Below are positions 1 through 12,200 of a stretch of DNA of 64,000 bases, in pieces (the stretch's first letter is position 1; each line of letters starts with the position of its first letter). Under the pieces are notes generated by a model. It saw only the letters and a program-made list of their open reading frames with translations. It made no database searches and was not told the origin of the DNA. The position numbers were made by a program, and so were the translations under genes. Origin of the DNA: Branchiostoma floridae (lineage: Eukaryota; Chordata; Leptocardii; Amphioxiformes; Branchiostomatidae); NCBI RefSeq assembly GCF_000003815.2, contig NC_049994.1, positions 15,994,489 through 16,058,488 of the forward strand, in the 5' to 3' direction.

Positions 1-1906
1 GGGGAGCGTGTGGGGGGTGGGGAACCTGGTGGTGGGGGGTACATACTCTGCTGAGTTTGCGGTGCAGTACAGCAAAGAGGGCAGGATGCTGAGGATGTTT
101 GATCTACAGGCGGCAGTGGGGTACAGAGGAGTTGCCGTGGACACCAGGATGAACCACATCCTCATCACACAAATCACAGGAGATGGGGACAACAGACATG
201 GTGAGGTTTTGGTGTTCAGGCCAGATGGGACACTTGTGAGAACCGTGAGAACTGTGGGTCAGCAGCCCAGGATGAAGCTCCCGCGGTTCCTCACAGTGGG
301 CAGCGAAGGGAACATTCTTGTGTCAGACTGTGACAACCACCGTGTCTATGTGTACAAGGAGGACGGAGAGTTTCTGTTCCGGTTCGGCGGCAAGGGAAGT
401 GGTGAAGGTCAGCTGAAGCATCCCCATGGCATCTGTTCAGACAGGGCAGGTAACATCATTGTGGCAGACTGGGGAAACAGGCGTGTGGAGATGTTTGACA
501 AGACAGGAAAATTCCTCAAACACATAGTTAAAAACATGAGGTGGCCTCATGCTGTCGCCATAGCAACACAGGGACAGCTGGTGGTGAATAATGTAAAGAA
601 CGAAACAGTCTCTATATTTCACAACTCCTGTTGCGAAGTTCTCCAACAACAGACCATACTGTCAGGGGAGTTTCTCCCATCTACACCAATCCCAGCAGCA
701 CCTGCACCAATCTCAGCAGCACCTACACCAGTCTCAGCAGCACCTGCACCAATCCCAGTGGCACCTGCACCAATATCAACAGCACCTGCACCAATCCAAG
801 CAGCACCTGCACCAATATCAACAGCACCTGCAGCAATCCAAGCAGCACCTGCACCAGTCTCAGCAGCACTTGCACCAATCCCAGCAGACCCTGCACCAAT
901 TACAGCAGCACCTGCACCAACCTCAGCAGCACCCACACCAATCTCAGCAGCACCTGCACAAATCTCAGCAGCACCTACACTAATCCCATCAGCACCTGCA
1001 TCTAGTAATGACACAACAGGGGACAGAGCTCACCATGGCAACCAAAGACAAGGGGAGGATCAGCCTCAGAAGGTGACATTTGGTGAAGGGGGATCTGGAA
1101 CAGGACAGTTTTGGTATCCAGTTGGTGTTACAGTGTCAGATGAAGGGGAGATCTTTGTAGCAGACAGGGAGAACCAGAGAATCCAAGTCTTCACCCTGCA
1201 GGGAACATTTGTGAGACAGTTTCCAACAGTCGTGGCAGGTGGACAGAAGATGGATCCACATGACGTGGCCATGGATGGGGTGGGGAGCCTGTGGGGGGTG
1301 GGGAACCTGTGGGTGGGGGGGACAGACTCTGCTGAGTTTGCGGTGCAGTACAGCAAAGAGGGCAGGATGCTGAGGATGTTTGATCTACAGGCGGCAGTGG
1401 GGTACAGAGGAGTTGCCGTGGACACCAGGATGAACCACATCCTCATCACACAAATCACAGAATGCGGGCCGTTCCACCTACATGGCGAAGTTTTGGTGTT
1501 CAGGCCAGATGGGACACTTGTGAGAACTGTGGGTCAGCAGCAGGGTATGAAGCACCCACGGTACATCACTGTGGATAGGGAAGGGAACATTCTTGTGTCA
1601 GACTGTGAGAACCACTGTGTCTATGTGTACAACGAGGACGGAGAGTTTCTGTTCCAGTTCGGAGGTGAGGGAAGTGTTGAAGGTCAGCTGAAGGGTCCCC
1701 TTGGCATCGGTACTGACAAGGCAGGTAACATCATCGTGGCAGACAAGGTAAAGGGTTGTGTAGAGATGTTTGACAATAAATGCAAATTCCTCAGACACAT
1801 CATTACAGAGACGGACAACCCATGTGCTGTTGCCATGGCAACCCAGGGACAGCTGGTAGTGACTGATGCAGTGAAGCGCACAATCTCCATATTTCAACAC
1901 ATTTAA
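1..1906 (+). CDS. NHL-repeat protein, 5'-partial, with duplicated NHL blocks and Pro/Ala linker
   Basis: The reading frame is open from the left edge to TAA at 1904-1906. The apparent GTG start at 8 is not credible, so this is the 3' part of a longer gene. Residues are numbered from position 8. Residues 1-205 are NHL repeats (GSGEGQLKHPHG, NIIVADWGNRRVEMF). Residues about 227-331 are a low-complexity linker of 7-residue units of the APAPISA type. Residues about 357-632 are a second NHL block with motifs such as GSGTGQFWYPVGV and EIFVADRENQRIQVF. The first roughly 57 residues repeat almost exactly from about residue 428, so an NHL block was duplicated. NHL propellers are usually protein- or RNA-binding C-terminal modules of TRIM proteins; a RING/B-box N-terminus may lie to the left, but that is inference. 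Opposite strand to the PDIA5-like gene beginning 1.36 kb to the right. Confidence 0.8.
   Translation, partial: GSVWGVGNLVVGGTYSAEFAVQYSKEGRMLRMFDLQAAVGYRGVAVDTRMNHILITQITGDGDNRHGEVLVFRPDGTLVRTVRTVGQQPRMKLPRFLTVGSEGNILVSDCDNHRVYVYKEDGEFLFRFGGKGSGEGQLKHPHGICSDRAGNIIVADWGNRRVEMFDKTGKFLKHIVKNMRWPHAVAIATQGQLVVNNVKNETVSIFHNSCCEVLQQQTILSGEFLPSTPIPAAPAPISAAPTPVSAAPAPIPVAPAPISTAPAPIQAAPAPISTAPAAIQAAPAPVSAALAPIPADPAPITAAPAPTSAAPTPISAAPAQISAAPTLIPSAPASSNDTTGDRAHHGNQRQGEDQPQKVTFGEGGSGTGQFWYPVGVTVSDEGEIFVADRENQRIQVFTLQGTFVRQFPTVVAGGQKMDPHDVAMDGVGSLWGVGNLWVGGTDSAEFAVQYSKEGRMLRMFDLQAAVGYRGVAVDTRMNHILITQITECGPFHLHGEVLVFRPDGTLVRTVGQQQGMKHPRYITVDREGNILVSDCENHCVYVYNEDGEFLFQFGGEGSVEGQLKGPLGIGTDKAGNIIVADKVKGCVEMFDNKCKFLRHIITETDNPCAVAMATQGQLVVTDAVKRTISIFQHI
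688..1003 (+). repeat. Coding minisatellite, 21-nt unit (7-residue Pro/Ala repeat)
   Basis: About fifteen copies of a 21-nt unit of the form GCACCTGCACCAATCTCAGC lie in the NHL ORF and encode APAPISA-like heptads. Because the unit is a multiple of three, three frames stay open across it, which creates spurious overlapping ORFs on both strands. Confidence 0.85.
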
Positions 1907-1950
1907 GTCAACACCAGCTGTCCATGGTTTGCCATAATGATAGTGGTGAC

Positions 1951-2394
1951 TAGGGGTGGGTGCCGGTACACCGTACCAGTACAGTTTTTTCTTGTTGGAC
2001 CAATCCAGAAAAACTGGACCTGAAAAAAATCTGTAGACCAGATGTTGGACAGATTAAACAATGAAGAGATTTTAATCGGCAGGTGTCCATGCGTTTGGGG
2101 GGCTTACAGGTCCAAGAAAATAACAAGAGTTGATCATCCAAACTTCTACAGTCAATCTTGGTCTAAAACAGGCAGTGTTGTTTATACATATAATAAAAGA
2201 TTTTGAAAACGCCAATGGGCGTTGGATACTTCACCGAACAGAATCCTTTGTACTGAAAATGACCGTTGTTCTGAGTATCGACTATTCATACGTTTTCACA
2301 GCTAATTAGGTCCAGGTTCAGGTCCGGACCTGATCCTCTGGACCTACATTGTAAACTGCATCTGTACCTTAATTTTCTGTACCGGTACCCACTA
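1951..2394. mobile_element. hAT-like MITE (TAGGGGTGGG family), degraded copy
   Basis: It starts TAGGGGTGGGTGCCGGTAC and ends with the inverted form GTACCGGTACCCAC, with internal runs of GGTCCAGGTCC type. It is the same family as the intact copy at 7321-7754. The right terminus appears shortened and I found no target-site duplication. Confidence 0.65.
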
Positions 2395-2455
2395 CAGGGA
2401 CAGCTGGTAGTGACTAATGCGGTGAAGCGCACAGTCTCCATATTTCACAGGTACT
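2395..2455 (+). pseudogene. NHL 3'-end fragment
   Basis: This stretch repeats the last part of the NHL ORF (1845-1900). It encodes QGQLVVTNAVKRTVSIF against the parent QGQLVVTDAVKRTISIF, then HRY and a stop. It directly abuts the right end of the MITE at 1951-2394. It is either a pseudo-exon left by local duplication or an alternative last exon; no acceptor was verified. Confidence 0.6.
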
Positions 2456-2699
2456 GAACCTGAGTCAGGTGTGGAAAAGATTTTACCAAAAGGCAGTATC
2501 ACTGCCTGATCTAATGTTTTATAATATACAAACTGTGTTGTGTTTAGGAAATGTAATGTCAGCAAACCCAATGTAACCCAGAGCAACTACATTGTATGTA
2601 ATGCTATAGGAAAAGAAAAGTGATCTAAACCAACTCAGTTTTAACTGACTGAAGAGCTACTCTAGACTTCACTGGTCATGTCAGAGAAAACAGATACTA

Positions 2700-2928
2700 A
2701 ATTGTGTAGTATTTACAGTTTTATTGTACCGGGAAAATTCCCCTCGCTCTTTACGACAAGCACAATGAACAGTAGACCACGGCTTAACGTCCTGTTCTAA
2801 GAACAGCAACCCTTTCTGCGGGTAGCGTGCATGTTGGGCAAGCAACACAGCCAGAATCAAACTCATGGCTTCTAGATGCAGAACAAGGGCCGCTAACCAC
2901 TGGACTATGAACGCTACCTTTGGACATG
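2700..2928 (-). repeat. tRNA-derived SINE, family C
   Basis: On the minus strand it has a tRNA-like head (AGTGGTTAGCGGCCC, then ATGAGTTTGATTCTGGCTG as B-box region). The body has the landmarks ACGTTAAGCCGTGGTCTAC and CATTGTGCTTGTCGTAAAG. The same body lies in plus orientation at 13083-13320. Confidence 0.6.
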
Positions 2929-3059
2929 TGTAGAATGAATTATGTAACTATTGACTGTACTACAATTTACAAATACAATATTATTGTTGATTTTGTCTTC
3001 AGAGTGGTGAAGGGCAACCTGTTTACCCATCCCTTTTAAGTTTCATATTTTGATGAATT

Positions 3060-3245
3060 AATTAGAACGGGGTAACCTACATCCGTATCTTTTTAAAAAC
3101 TGGCATATAGGGATATCAAGTTGATGGAGGTTAGTATCAAATACTATCTTTTTAGTGTTGCAGTTTAATACAACCTTTGGTGAGTTAGTAACACCCTGTT
3201 TTCAAAGCAACGGACATAGGTTAACCCCCGGATAAAGGTGAATTA
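3060..3245. mobile_element. MITE, GGATAAAGGTGAA family
   Basis: It has inverted end modules (GGGGTAACCTACATCCGT on the left, ACGGACATAGGTTAACCCC and GGATAAAGGTGAA on the right) around a palindromic core. Related copies lie at 5393-5612, 7265-7935 and 54567-54912. Confidence 0.55.
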
Positions 3246-3265
3246 TCGTTAACAGTTGTACTCAC

Positions 3266-6200
3266 TCCTTCATGAAGTCCACTATTTTATCCGCCGTCCT
3301 GTCGTTGAACCCGAAAGCCTCCTCTCCGTCCTTGAAATACTTGACCGTTGGGTAACCTTTGACCTCAAACCTTTTAGCGACCTGAGGTGACTTGGTTGCG
3401 TCCACAGCCGCCAAAACGCCATCAATCTATGAAGATGAAACATGTTTGAATGAATAAACTTTTTGGCATTAATCTCTTCACAGAGGATAGGAAGTATGAC
3501 GAAGAACAGTTACTTCAATTCATCGACAACTCACAGAAACTGAAATACTTCCTATACCTTTGGGTGTATAGGGGCCCATCTCTGTTTCTATGGCCATTGG
3601 GCCACACAGACGTCTACAGCAGGTCCACTGGTACAGTAGAAGCCACTTTATTGCATAGCCTATTCGCCAGTGTATTTCGTGCAATTATCCAGCTGGAGCA
3701 ATAATGCAAACTTAAGTTATCCAGCTGGACCGCACCAGTTTGCGAATTGGGAATTCCATGTAATCCACAGAAGTGTGCAGTAATCCATTGTGCAATTAAC
3801 TGGCTTCTACTGTACTAGAAAATAACACTTATCAGTTATAAACGTTTCCAAAAAAAAGCAGGACGGTCCTACACTTTCCTCCTTGAGGGTGGTCGCTGCC
3901 TCGTCATATTCTGGCTTCATCTTCTTGCAGTGACCACACCCTGTAAAACAATGACAACACATCTCTGTCACTGAGAGTAACATACAATTTAGACGTGAAT
4001 TAAGGTGCAAGATTCATGTCAGTGAGACCATCTGATATATACCCCTAGTTAGACTGTACACTTAGTAAATCAAAAGAGAACTGATCACATGGTGCGTAGA
4101 ACATGACGAGTATGGTGCTTATTTGTTTGTTTGTTTGATTGTTTGTTTGTGTGACTCACATGGTGCGTAGAACATGACGAGTACAGAGGCGTGCTCCTCC
4201 ATGTAGGTGTCGAATGTCTCGTCGGTGAGATGGACCACGTCTGACTCCACATCACTCCACTCTGGCTCAGGGGCCTTCTCTACTGGAGGCTGGGGACTGG
4301 GGGAGATTTGTGTGTTAGTCAGTCAAAGTCAAAGTTCCTTCCCGCGCCTGATGGCGCATAGGGAGGCGCCCATCTCCGTTTCAGTAGCCTTTGGGCCACA
4401 CTACGCAATCACTACAGCAGGGGGCTAGTCCACTGGTAGTGGTGTGTGTTCAACTTCCATATTCTTTCCCGAATGCTGAGTGCTAAGCAGAGAAAGAAGC
4501 ATGTACCATTTTTAAAGTCTTTGGTATGACTCGGCCGGGGTTTGAACTCACGACCTACCGAATGCAAGGCGAACACTCTACCCACTAGGCCATTGCACCG
4601 GTATTTGTGTATTAGTACAGGCTGCAAATTGATTTTTTTTTAAACACATGATCAACTGGAAGATTACCGGTAATATAAAAATAGAGTCAGTACCAGTACT
4701 TCACTGAGTGATTAAAATTTCCTGTTTTCATCTTGTCTTGTTTCTAAATAGCTCAACTAATTTGGTATTTTCACATTCATCATGTTAAGATTTATTTCAT
4801 TCACATTAAACAAAATCCTTTCAGCAAATTAATTTGATTTTTCAAAGTCTGAGAGGGAGTCTGCCTCTTCGTGGAGCAAATAAAGAGAAATTCAAGATGA
4901 CTTCATTGGCTTGTCACAGTTTAAAAAAAAACATTTCCCCCAGCCTCTATTTTCAGCTTTTTTCTAACTAGTCCGTCAATATTATATATTTCATTGTAGG
5001 ATTAAAATCCTTTACTAAATCCTTGGTACAAACATCTTGTAAATGTAAATGTCTTCCTCAGTTGTTTAACACTCTCAGGATCAGAACATTGTATGAGAAA
5101 CAAAAGCTACATGTACAAGTTGCTACCAATGGAAGGATTTGGGTGCAATTAGAGAAGGCGTTTAATACTCACTCCTTCATCCAGCTAACTATGCCCTGTT
5201 TGTTGTTTTCTCCTCCATACTTGTACTTCTGCTTTCCACCCCTGAAAGTACATCAAACTTTAAGCTACACTCCAATTGGTAAATAGTAGACTGTTTAATT
5301 AAGTCAAGATATCTAAGAAATTGACAGGGTCATAGAATTAATGTATTTTACAAATGGTTGAGACAAATGAGTCTATAATTCATCAACTCATTAGGTAACG
5401 CTGGTTTACCTTTATTCGCTGGGTGACCTATATCCGTTGTCTCAAGACGGCAGGATATTTAGGAATATCAAGTTGACGGACGGTGGTTTGAATTTGCAAT
5501 ATCTTCAAAATATTGCAGTTTGAAACTACCATCCGTCGAAGTGATATCCCCAAATATCCTGTATTTAAACAAACCAAATATAGTTTGGTGACCCAGCGAT
5601 ACACTTTCTCTGACACTTTGCAAAAAAAGAAAGCGACTGCTATGTTACTTACTCGAAGTACAGTATAGTAGGGAACCCTGTGATGTTAAACTGTCTCCTG
5701 ACAGGTTCATTCTCTGGTTTATCCACATCCATTCCTGCTAGTGTCTGCAACAACACAGAAGTACATGTAGGCATATTAAGATATCTTTATGTTCCTTCTC
5801 AATGCCTAGAAGAACACACAAGATTTACGTGCTTTACCCCATCTTCCTGCTGTGGGGATAGTACATGGTTGGGAGTTCTAATCCTGGCTGTTGTCTCATT
5901 TGTTAGGATCAGATTCTAAGCCCTGGTCCACTGTTCATTGAAAAAATAAATCAATATTTTCACAGACAATGAATCTGTAAATGTTCTAATGCTACAAAGA
6001 GACCACTGTCCATGGCTATCTGTTTCTAATGCAGTGCAATACTGCCCCCTAGCACTAGAGCACAGCATTGCATGTGTACAATATGCAGTGGAACACAGCT
6101 TAACTTTTATCATAGAGACTCCAGCCCTTCCAGTAGCTTGCACATCAGACAAGCAACAACATCTGAGTCATTAACTTCTGGACCATACATACAAAGAAAG

Positions 6201-9200
6201 ACATTGTAAAGTGCGTTTCAACATACATGTACACACAAAGAAAAAATATTAAGAGACAATAAAATCATAATATCAAACATAAACGGTACTCACAGCTTGT
6301 CCTTTCAGTTCAGTAGCTGCTGCAGCATAGTCTGGTTTCAACCTCTTACAGTGGCCACACCCTGCATTGGAAAAATACATCAAGATATACATAAATCAAT
6401 TGATAAATGAAGACTCTCATTGTACATATTATTTATCCCACTGGTCAAAAGTGTTTTACTCTGTGTACCATCCTCAGTAGTGACCCCTGGCTTAATCTTT
6501 TAGCTGGCTTAGAACCAGCAAAATGATTAAGACAGTGGTCAGTTCAGAGGATAGTACCCAGGGTAAAGCACCTTTGCTGTTAGTCAATGTTTTGCAACAT
6601 CCACAATGCATCAAATACAAAGAAAAGATCTCAAACTGTATAAATAAACTAATACTACATGTATCATAAATGCATTGAGACCTGTCTGTCTAAGTTCTCT
6701 AACAAAAGTACTATAATACAAATGAAAATGCCCAATTTCATGATTTTTTTGCACATGTTTACATGTTCCTAACATGCCTTCAGCATTCTCCCAGATCCCA
6801 TAACAGTATAACCAATACAACACACATTGGTGCAAAATTGCTACCTTAGCATGCTGAGTGTTAAATACACCCAGAAAACATCAGAGTTACCTACATGGTG
6901 CATAAAACATCATCAGGATCGGAGTCTTTTCTTTTTTCACAAGTTTGTTCAAGGCCTGTAAACAACAGAACACAACGTACGTGTAAAACAACATGCAACC
7001 CCACAAGGCAACTTCTTCATTCAGATTGTGCCACAAACTTCAAGGAAAAATCATGCAATATGCAAAAGTTTGCAAAAGTTAATCAGTTATTCTCTTTCTT
7101 GTGAAATTTTAAATGTATCAAATATAGCTGTCACTTTCAAAAAGAGGATTCCCCATACATTGTACATGCAACACTCAAACCTTCAAAGCAAACATTATGT
7201 TAACTTGATCAACTTGAGAGTAGTAGTTAGAGGGTGTTGTTTTAAGTCTGCTATAGACAAGTTTGACTATAACGCTAGTTTACATTTATCTGTGGGATAA
7301 CCTACATGATGTGTACACGTTAGGGGTGGGTACCGGTACAGAAAATTCAGGTCCAGGTCCGGTTCAGGTCCAGATGATCAGGTCCAGGTCCAGACCTGAA
7401 CCTGTACCTGATGCAGTATGACTCATACCAATGGTCCATTTCACTACAAAGAAATCTGTTTGGTGGAGTATTAGACTTACACTGGCGTTTTAAAACCCTA
7501 CAACGCTACCTGCACCTGTACGATTGGCTTTAAAACTTGGTAGAAATTACTATAAACTCTACTCTACTTCACTCTTGTTATTTTCTTCCACCTGCAAGCG
7601 CTAAAACGTGTGAATGCTTCTTAAAATAATCTGTTAATGTTCTAATCGGTCCAACATCCGGTTCACCTAATTTTTTTCAGGTCCGGTTTTTCTGGACCGG
7701 TCCAATAAGAAAAAACGGTTTTGTACCGGTACGCTGTACCGATACCCAGCCCTAGTACACGTATATCCATTAACGTTGTTTTTAAAACAAGATATTCAGG
7801 GATAGCAAGTCAAAAGATGGTGCAATATTGTGGAAAATAACTGTGATATGTCAAAAATATTGTCCATTGACTTGATGTCCCTAAATATGTTGTTTTTAAA
7901 AACAACAGACATAGGTTACCCTGCAGGTAAAGGTGAACTAGATTTACTTGGAAGTAAACAAAATAAGAAGAAGAAAAAATAAAATGAATAGAAGACACAA
8001 ACCTTATCGCTTTCCACGTGTACAACATCCTTCGCGGTGGGGTCCTCCTCCCAAGGAATGTCGCCCGTCGGGTCACGCAGGAAGTTCATCATCGACTACA
8101 TGGGAAGAAACAAGATGGCAGGTTGCCATGAGGTTTGGGTTTTTTTTTTCTAAATCATGTTCGTAGGGCCTGATGTTACCATCATGGTGATGAAGAGCGG
8201 CCCATAGCGATAACTGTAGCAGCATCTCTTCTCCCTAAGTCAGAAACATCAAGCTTGACTTCACTGACTCAATAGGCGAAGCAGGGGTTACGAGGCTGCT
8301 CGGGAAATTCCCTACCTCAATTTGGCCGGAATGGTTTGATCCGCCACATCGCACCATCGCACATGTGGCGGGTTCTTTTACGTGCCCGGGGTGTGGCTCT
8401 CCCCAAACATGGGACCTCCATTTAACGTCCTATCCGAGGGACGACTCATTTTCACTTGAGTAAAGTGAGGAAAGTCGCGTAAAGTGCCTTTCCCAAGGGC
8501 ACAAGACCGGCAACACGGCAGGCGGATTCGAACCGGCGACCTCTCGGTCACGGGCCGAATACACTACCACTGTGCTACGCGGCCCCAATACGGGGTTGTT
8601 GACATAGAATCTAAAGGTTCTGGGTTTGAATCCCTAGCAGCCCCAAACAGCACACGATTCAGGTGAAAACAAGTACCTCAATACAGTTACATGTACGTTG
8701 TAGAGATCAGTAAATTTCTTCATCCTCTTGGATAGGACATAAAGTAGAGGTCCAGTGTTTGAGGAGAGCCACACCTACAGCCAGGGGTCTAGCCAGCGTC
8801 CGTTTTTCCGTCAATTGACGGAAATTTGCTGTGTCTGACGGAAAAATTTTAAAACCAATCCGTCAACCTTGGCGGACAAAAATCCTAGGTGGAAGCTACA
8901 GGTGGCTTGGGGACGCCGTCCACGGCCGTAAAAGCCACACACTGTTTGTTTTGCTATTGTTATGATTGTTGACAATGTGTGTCGGCGCTCTTTCGCATAT
9001 GATAATCTCATTAAAACCCGTTTTTCAAGGTCTCAGTTCAGTCCTTCTAATTAATTTTCGCAGTTTTCGCGATGATTGCAATTGGCTGACGGAAAAAAAT
9101 TTCGAGCTGGCTAAAGCCCTGCCTACAGCACTTTAACAATCCCCCACACCAAAAGTGTTTGAAGAGGTTTTGGGAAACCTCTAATATTACAGTGTACATT

Positions 9201-12200
9201 TCACAGCCATGATTATGATAGAAAGGCAGAAATCGACAGTGAATGTCAATCTACCTTGTAAGTTTCTTGTCTGTCATAACCTTTGTTGAAGTCACCATCC
9301 CTGAAGAAGAAACAAAAGAAAGTCTCTTGAGAACTTTTCATCACTTTTCAATGCAACAATCGATAACAAGCTGTTAATCACAAGTTTGACAGAACTTCAT
9401 AATTTTATAGAAGAAGAATACAAAATTTGACCTTCTTGAGTTAAATCAAGTGTTCTCCCTTCTAAAATGTCAATATGCAATTATTGTTATACCGGAGAGT
9501 GAGTGTGAGTGAGTGTTTTACTAATGGGACATTAGATCTCAAGAAATACTTACTTGTAATGTTTGAGCTCGTAGGTGTCTGGGTTAGATTTCACCTTCTT
9601 GCACAGTTTCTTCGCTTCTTTGTCGCTGCAAAAAGTGAAAAGTCAGAGCCTGTCAATCATCACCATACTGGTACTGGTTCTGCATCTGTTGCCATGGTAA
9701 CATCCTCAAGCTGGAACAAGTCTTTCATCAGTCTGTTCCACAGTGCCCCACATCTTGTGTGCTTCCTTAGCTCTCTCAGTAATTTTGCTACTTAAGAGTC
9801 TACTTGATTGACTAATCAACATAATAGGTTTATCTTCTTTAACTTACTGCTTTAGCCCTTAATCTAAACTCGGCACAAAAAGTTTGGAATATTAACTTTG
9901 GCTGATCATATTTCCGTTGTTTCTGCATCAATTTTGATGTGTTATATATCAATAGAAAGCGTGTGTGATTTCCTTTCATATGGTATCAAACTCCTTATGG
10001 CTATAAATTCTTGGAACGAGCACCAGGGCTACTTACGTCAGTGGGTCACGAAAAAAAAGTGCCCAAATTTCAATTTTTGTGTTCAACTCTGTATCATCCT
10101 GCTGGTATGGGTGTGGGTGTCAATGATTCAATTTACCCTTTCTTTCACGTAATCTTTGGTATACAGAGCATCCAAGTTCATCTTTAACATTTGAGAAGAG
10201 TATGTGTGCCCTTTTGGCTGTTGATGACCGAATCGAGGTGTGGAGGCGGCAAGGAGAATGCCACGCTGACTGTCGCACGGATAGAGCGTAACAGCGCGTA
10301 GCGCTTGGTGGAGGCAGTGTCATGGTGTGGTGTATGTATGGCTGCCACAGGAAAAACGAAGTTCACCCTCATCCCAGACAAGACAACCTCAATGCTGTGT
10401 GATACAGGGACACCATTTTCCATGCAGTCGCAATGTCATACCTCGTCAGCGTGTGTGGGGGACCAAATGCAATTCTGCATGTGTTAGACTACAACGCCCG
10501 TCACACAGAGCAAGGATCAATGCAGACTGTGTGCGTGGACGGGCGGTGAAATCTTACAGAATGTCATTCGACCCCATATTGAAGGGGTAAGACATTGCGA
10601 CTGAATACTGAATGGAGAATGGTGTCCCTGTATCTCACAGTATTGAGGTTGTCTTGTCCGGGATGATAGCCAACCTTGTTTTTCCTGTGGCAGCCATACA
10701 TACACCACAACAAGCGCTACGCGCTGTTACGCTCTATCCGTGCGACAGTCGGCGTGGCATTCTCCTTGCCGCATCCACACTTCGAATCGGTCATCCAACA
10801 CCCAAAATACACATATACTCTCCTCAAATGTTGAAGATAAACTTGGATGTTCTGTATACCAAAGATTACGTGAAAAAAAGGATAGATTGAATCCTTGACA
10901 CCCACACCCATACAAGCAGGATGATACAGAGTTGAACACAAAAATTGAAATTTTGGGCACATTTTTTTCGTGACCCACTCACGTAAGTAACCCTGGTGCT
11001 CTTTTCACGAATTTAAAATCATGAGGAGTTTGATACCATATAAAAGGAAATCACACACGCTTTCTATTGATATATAACACATTAAAATTGATGCAAAAAC
11101 AACGGAAATATGATCAGCCAAAGTTCATATTCCAAACTTTTTGTGCCGAGTTTAGTTAATAAAGGTAAACTCTATGCATTGGCAATGAAGATCTCCCTAC
11201 CCAAAGTCCACAAAGACCAGGGTACCAAGACTTTTTGATGGAATTTTTGGTCAAGTTTATTTAAAAAAAAACAATCAATATGGTACTACTAGGTCAGGAG
11301 AGGGTAAAACTTGAAAAAAATGTAATTGATGATAAAGATCTCCATACCTGCAGTCCACAAAGACGAGGGTACCAAGTCCCTTCATGTCTTCTGCTACCTG
11401 CGCAAAGGTGTCCAGTATGGGACTGGCTGCCCTCTCTGTGAAATAAAGAAAATATCATTGTGCATGATATAACATAAGGCAACTTGTGCACCAATGCTAA
11501 GAAAACTAAAATCCCAAGTGTTCACTCTGTAGGCGTTGAATGGTAAGCGACCAGTCGCAGACCAAAAAGTGTCCTTTGCCAAGGCACTCGACACAAATGT
11601 CCTCACTTCACTCAAGTGAAAATGTGTACTAAATAAGCACTGACCCCTGGACAATACATGGAGGTCCTGTGTTTGAGGAGAGCCACACATCGAGCACATA
11701 AAAGGCCCACCACACTTATGAGAAAGAATGGGGGGGAGGGGTGGGGGGCTTTAAGGCATGATGTGGATCAAAGTGGATCAAATTTATCAGTCCAAATATG
11801 TAGCTTGTACGCTTCAGTACAAACCTGGTGTGCTGTGTCATAAGATATAGTTTACCAGGTATGCAAAACAAACAAACAAACAACCAGTCTTCACCTGACT
11901 TGGCGAACAGAGACAAGACGTTGGTCCTGGTCCTGAGGATCTTATGTACAATGTAAATCTCAGGTGTGTGGCACAAGAAACAAACTAAACTCACCTGACT
12001 TGGCGAACAGAGACAAGACGTTTGTCCTGGTCCTGAGGATCTTATGTACGATGTAAATCTCAGGTGTGTGACACAAGAAACAGCCCGTTAAACTCACCTG
12101 ACTTGGCGAACAGAGACAAGACGTTGGTCCTGGTCCTGAAGATCTTATGTACGATGTAAATCTCAGGTGTGTGACCACAAGAAACAAACTAAACTCACCT

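Noticed and set aside
619-1014. Minus-strand and alternate plus-strand frames over the Pro/Ala repeat
   Set aside because: Shadows of the 21-nt coding repeat in the NHL gene.
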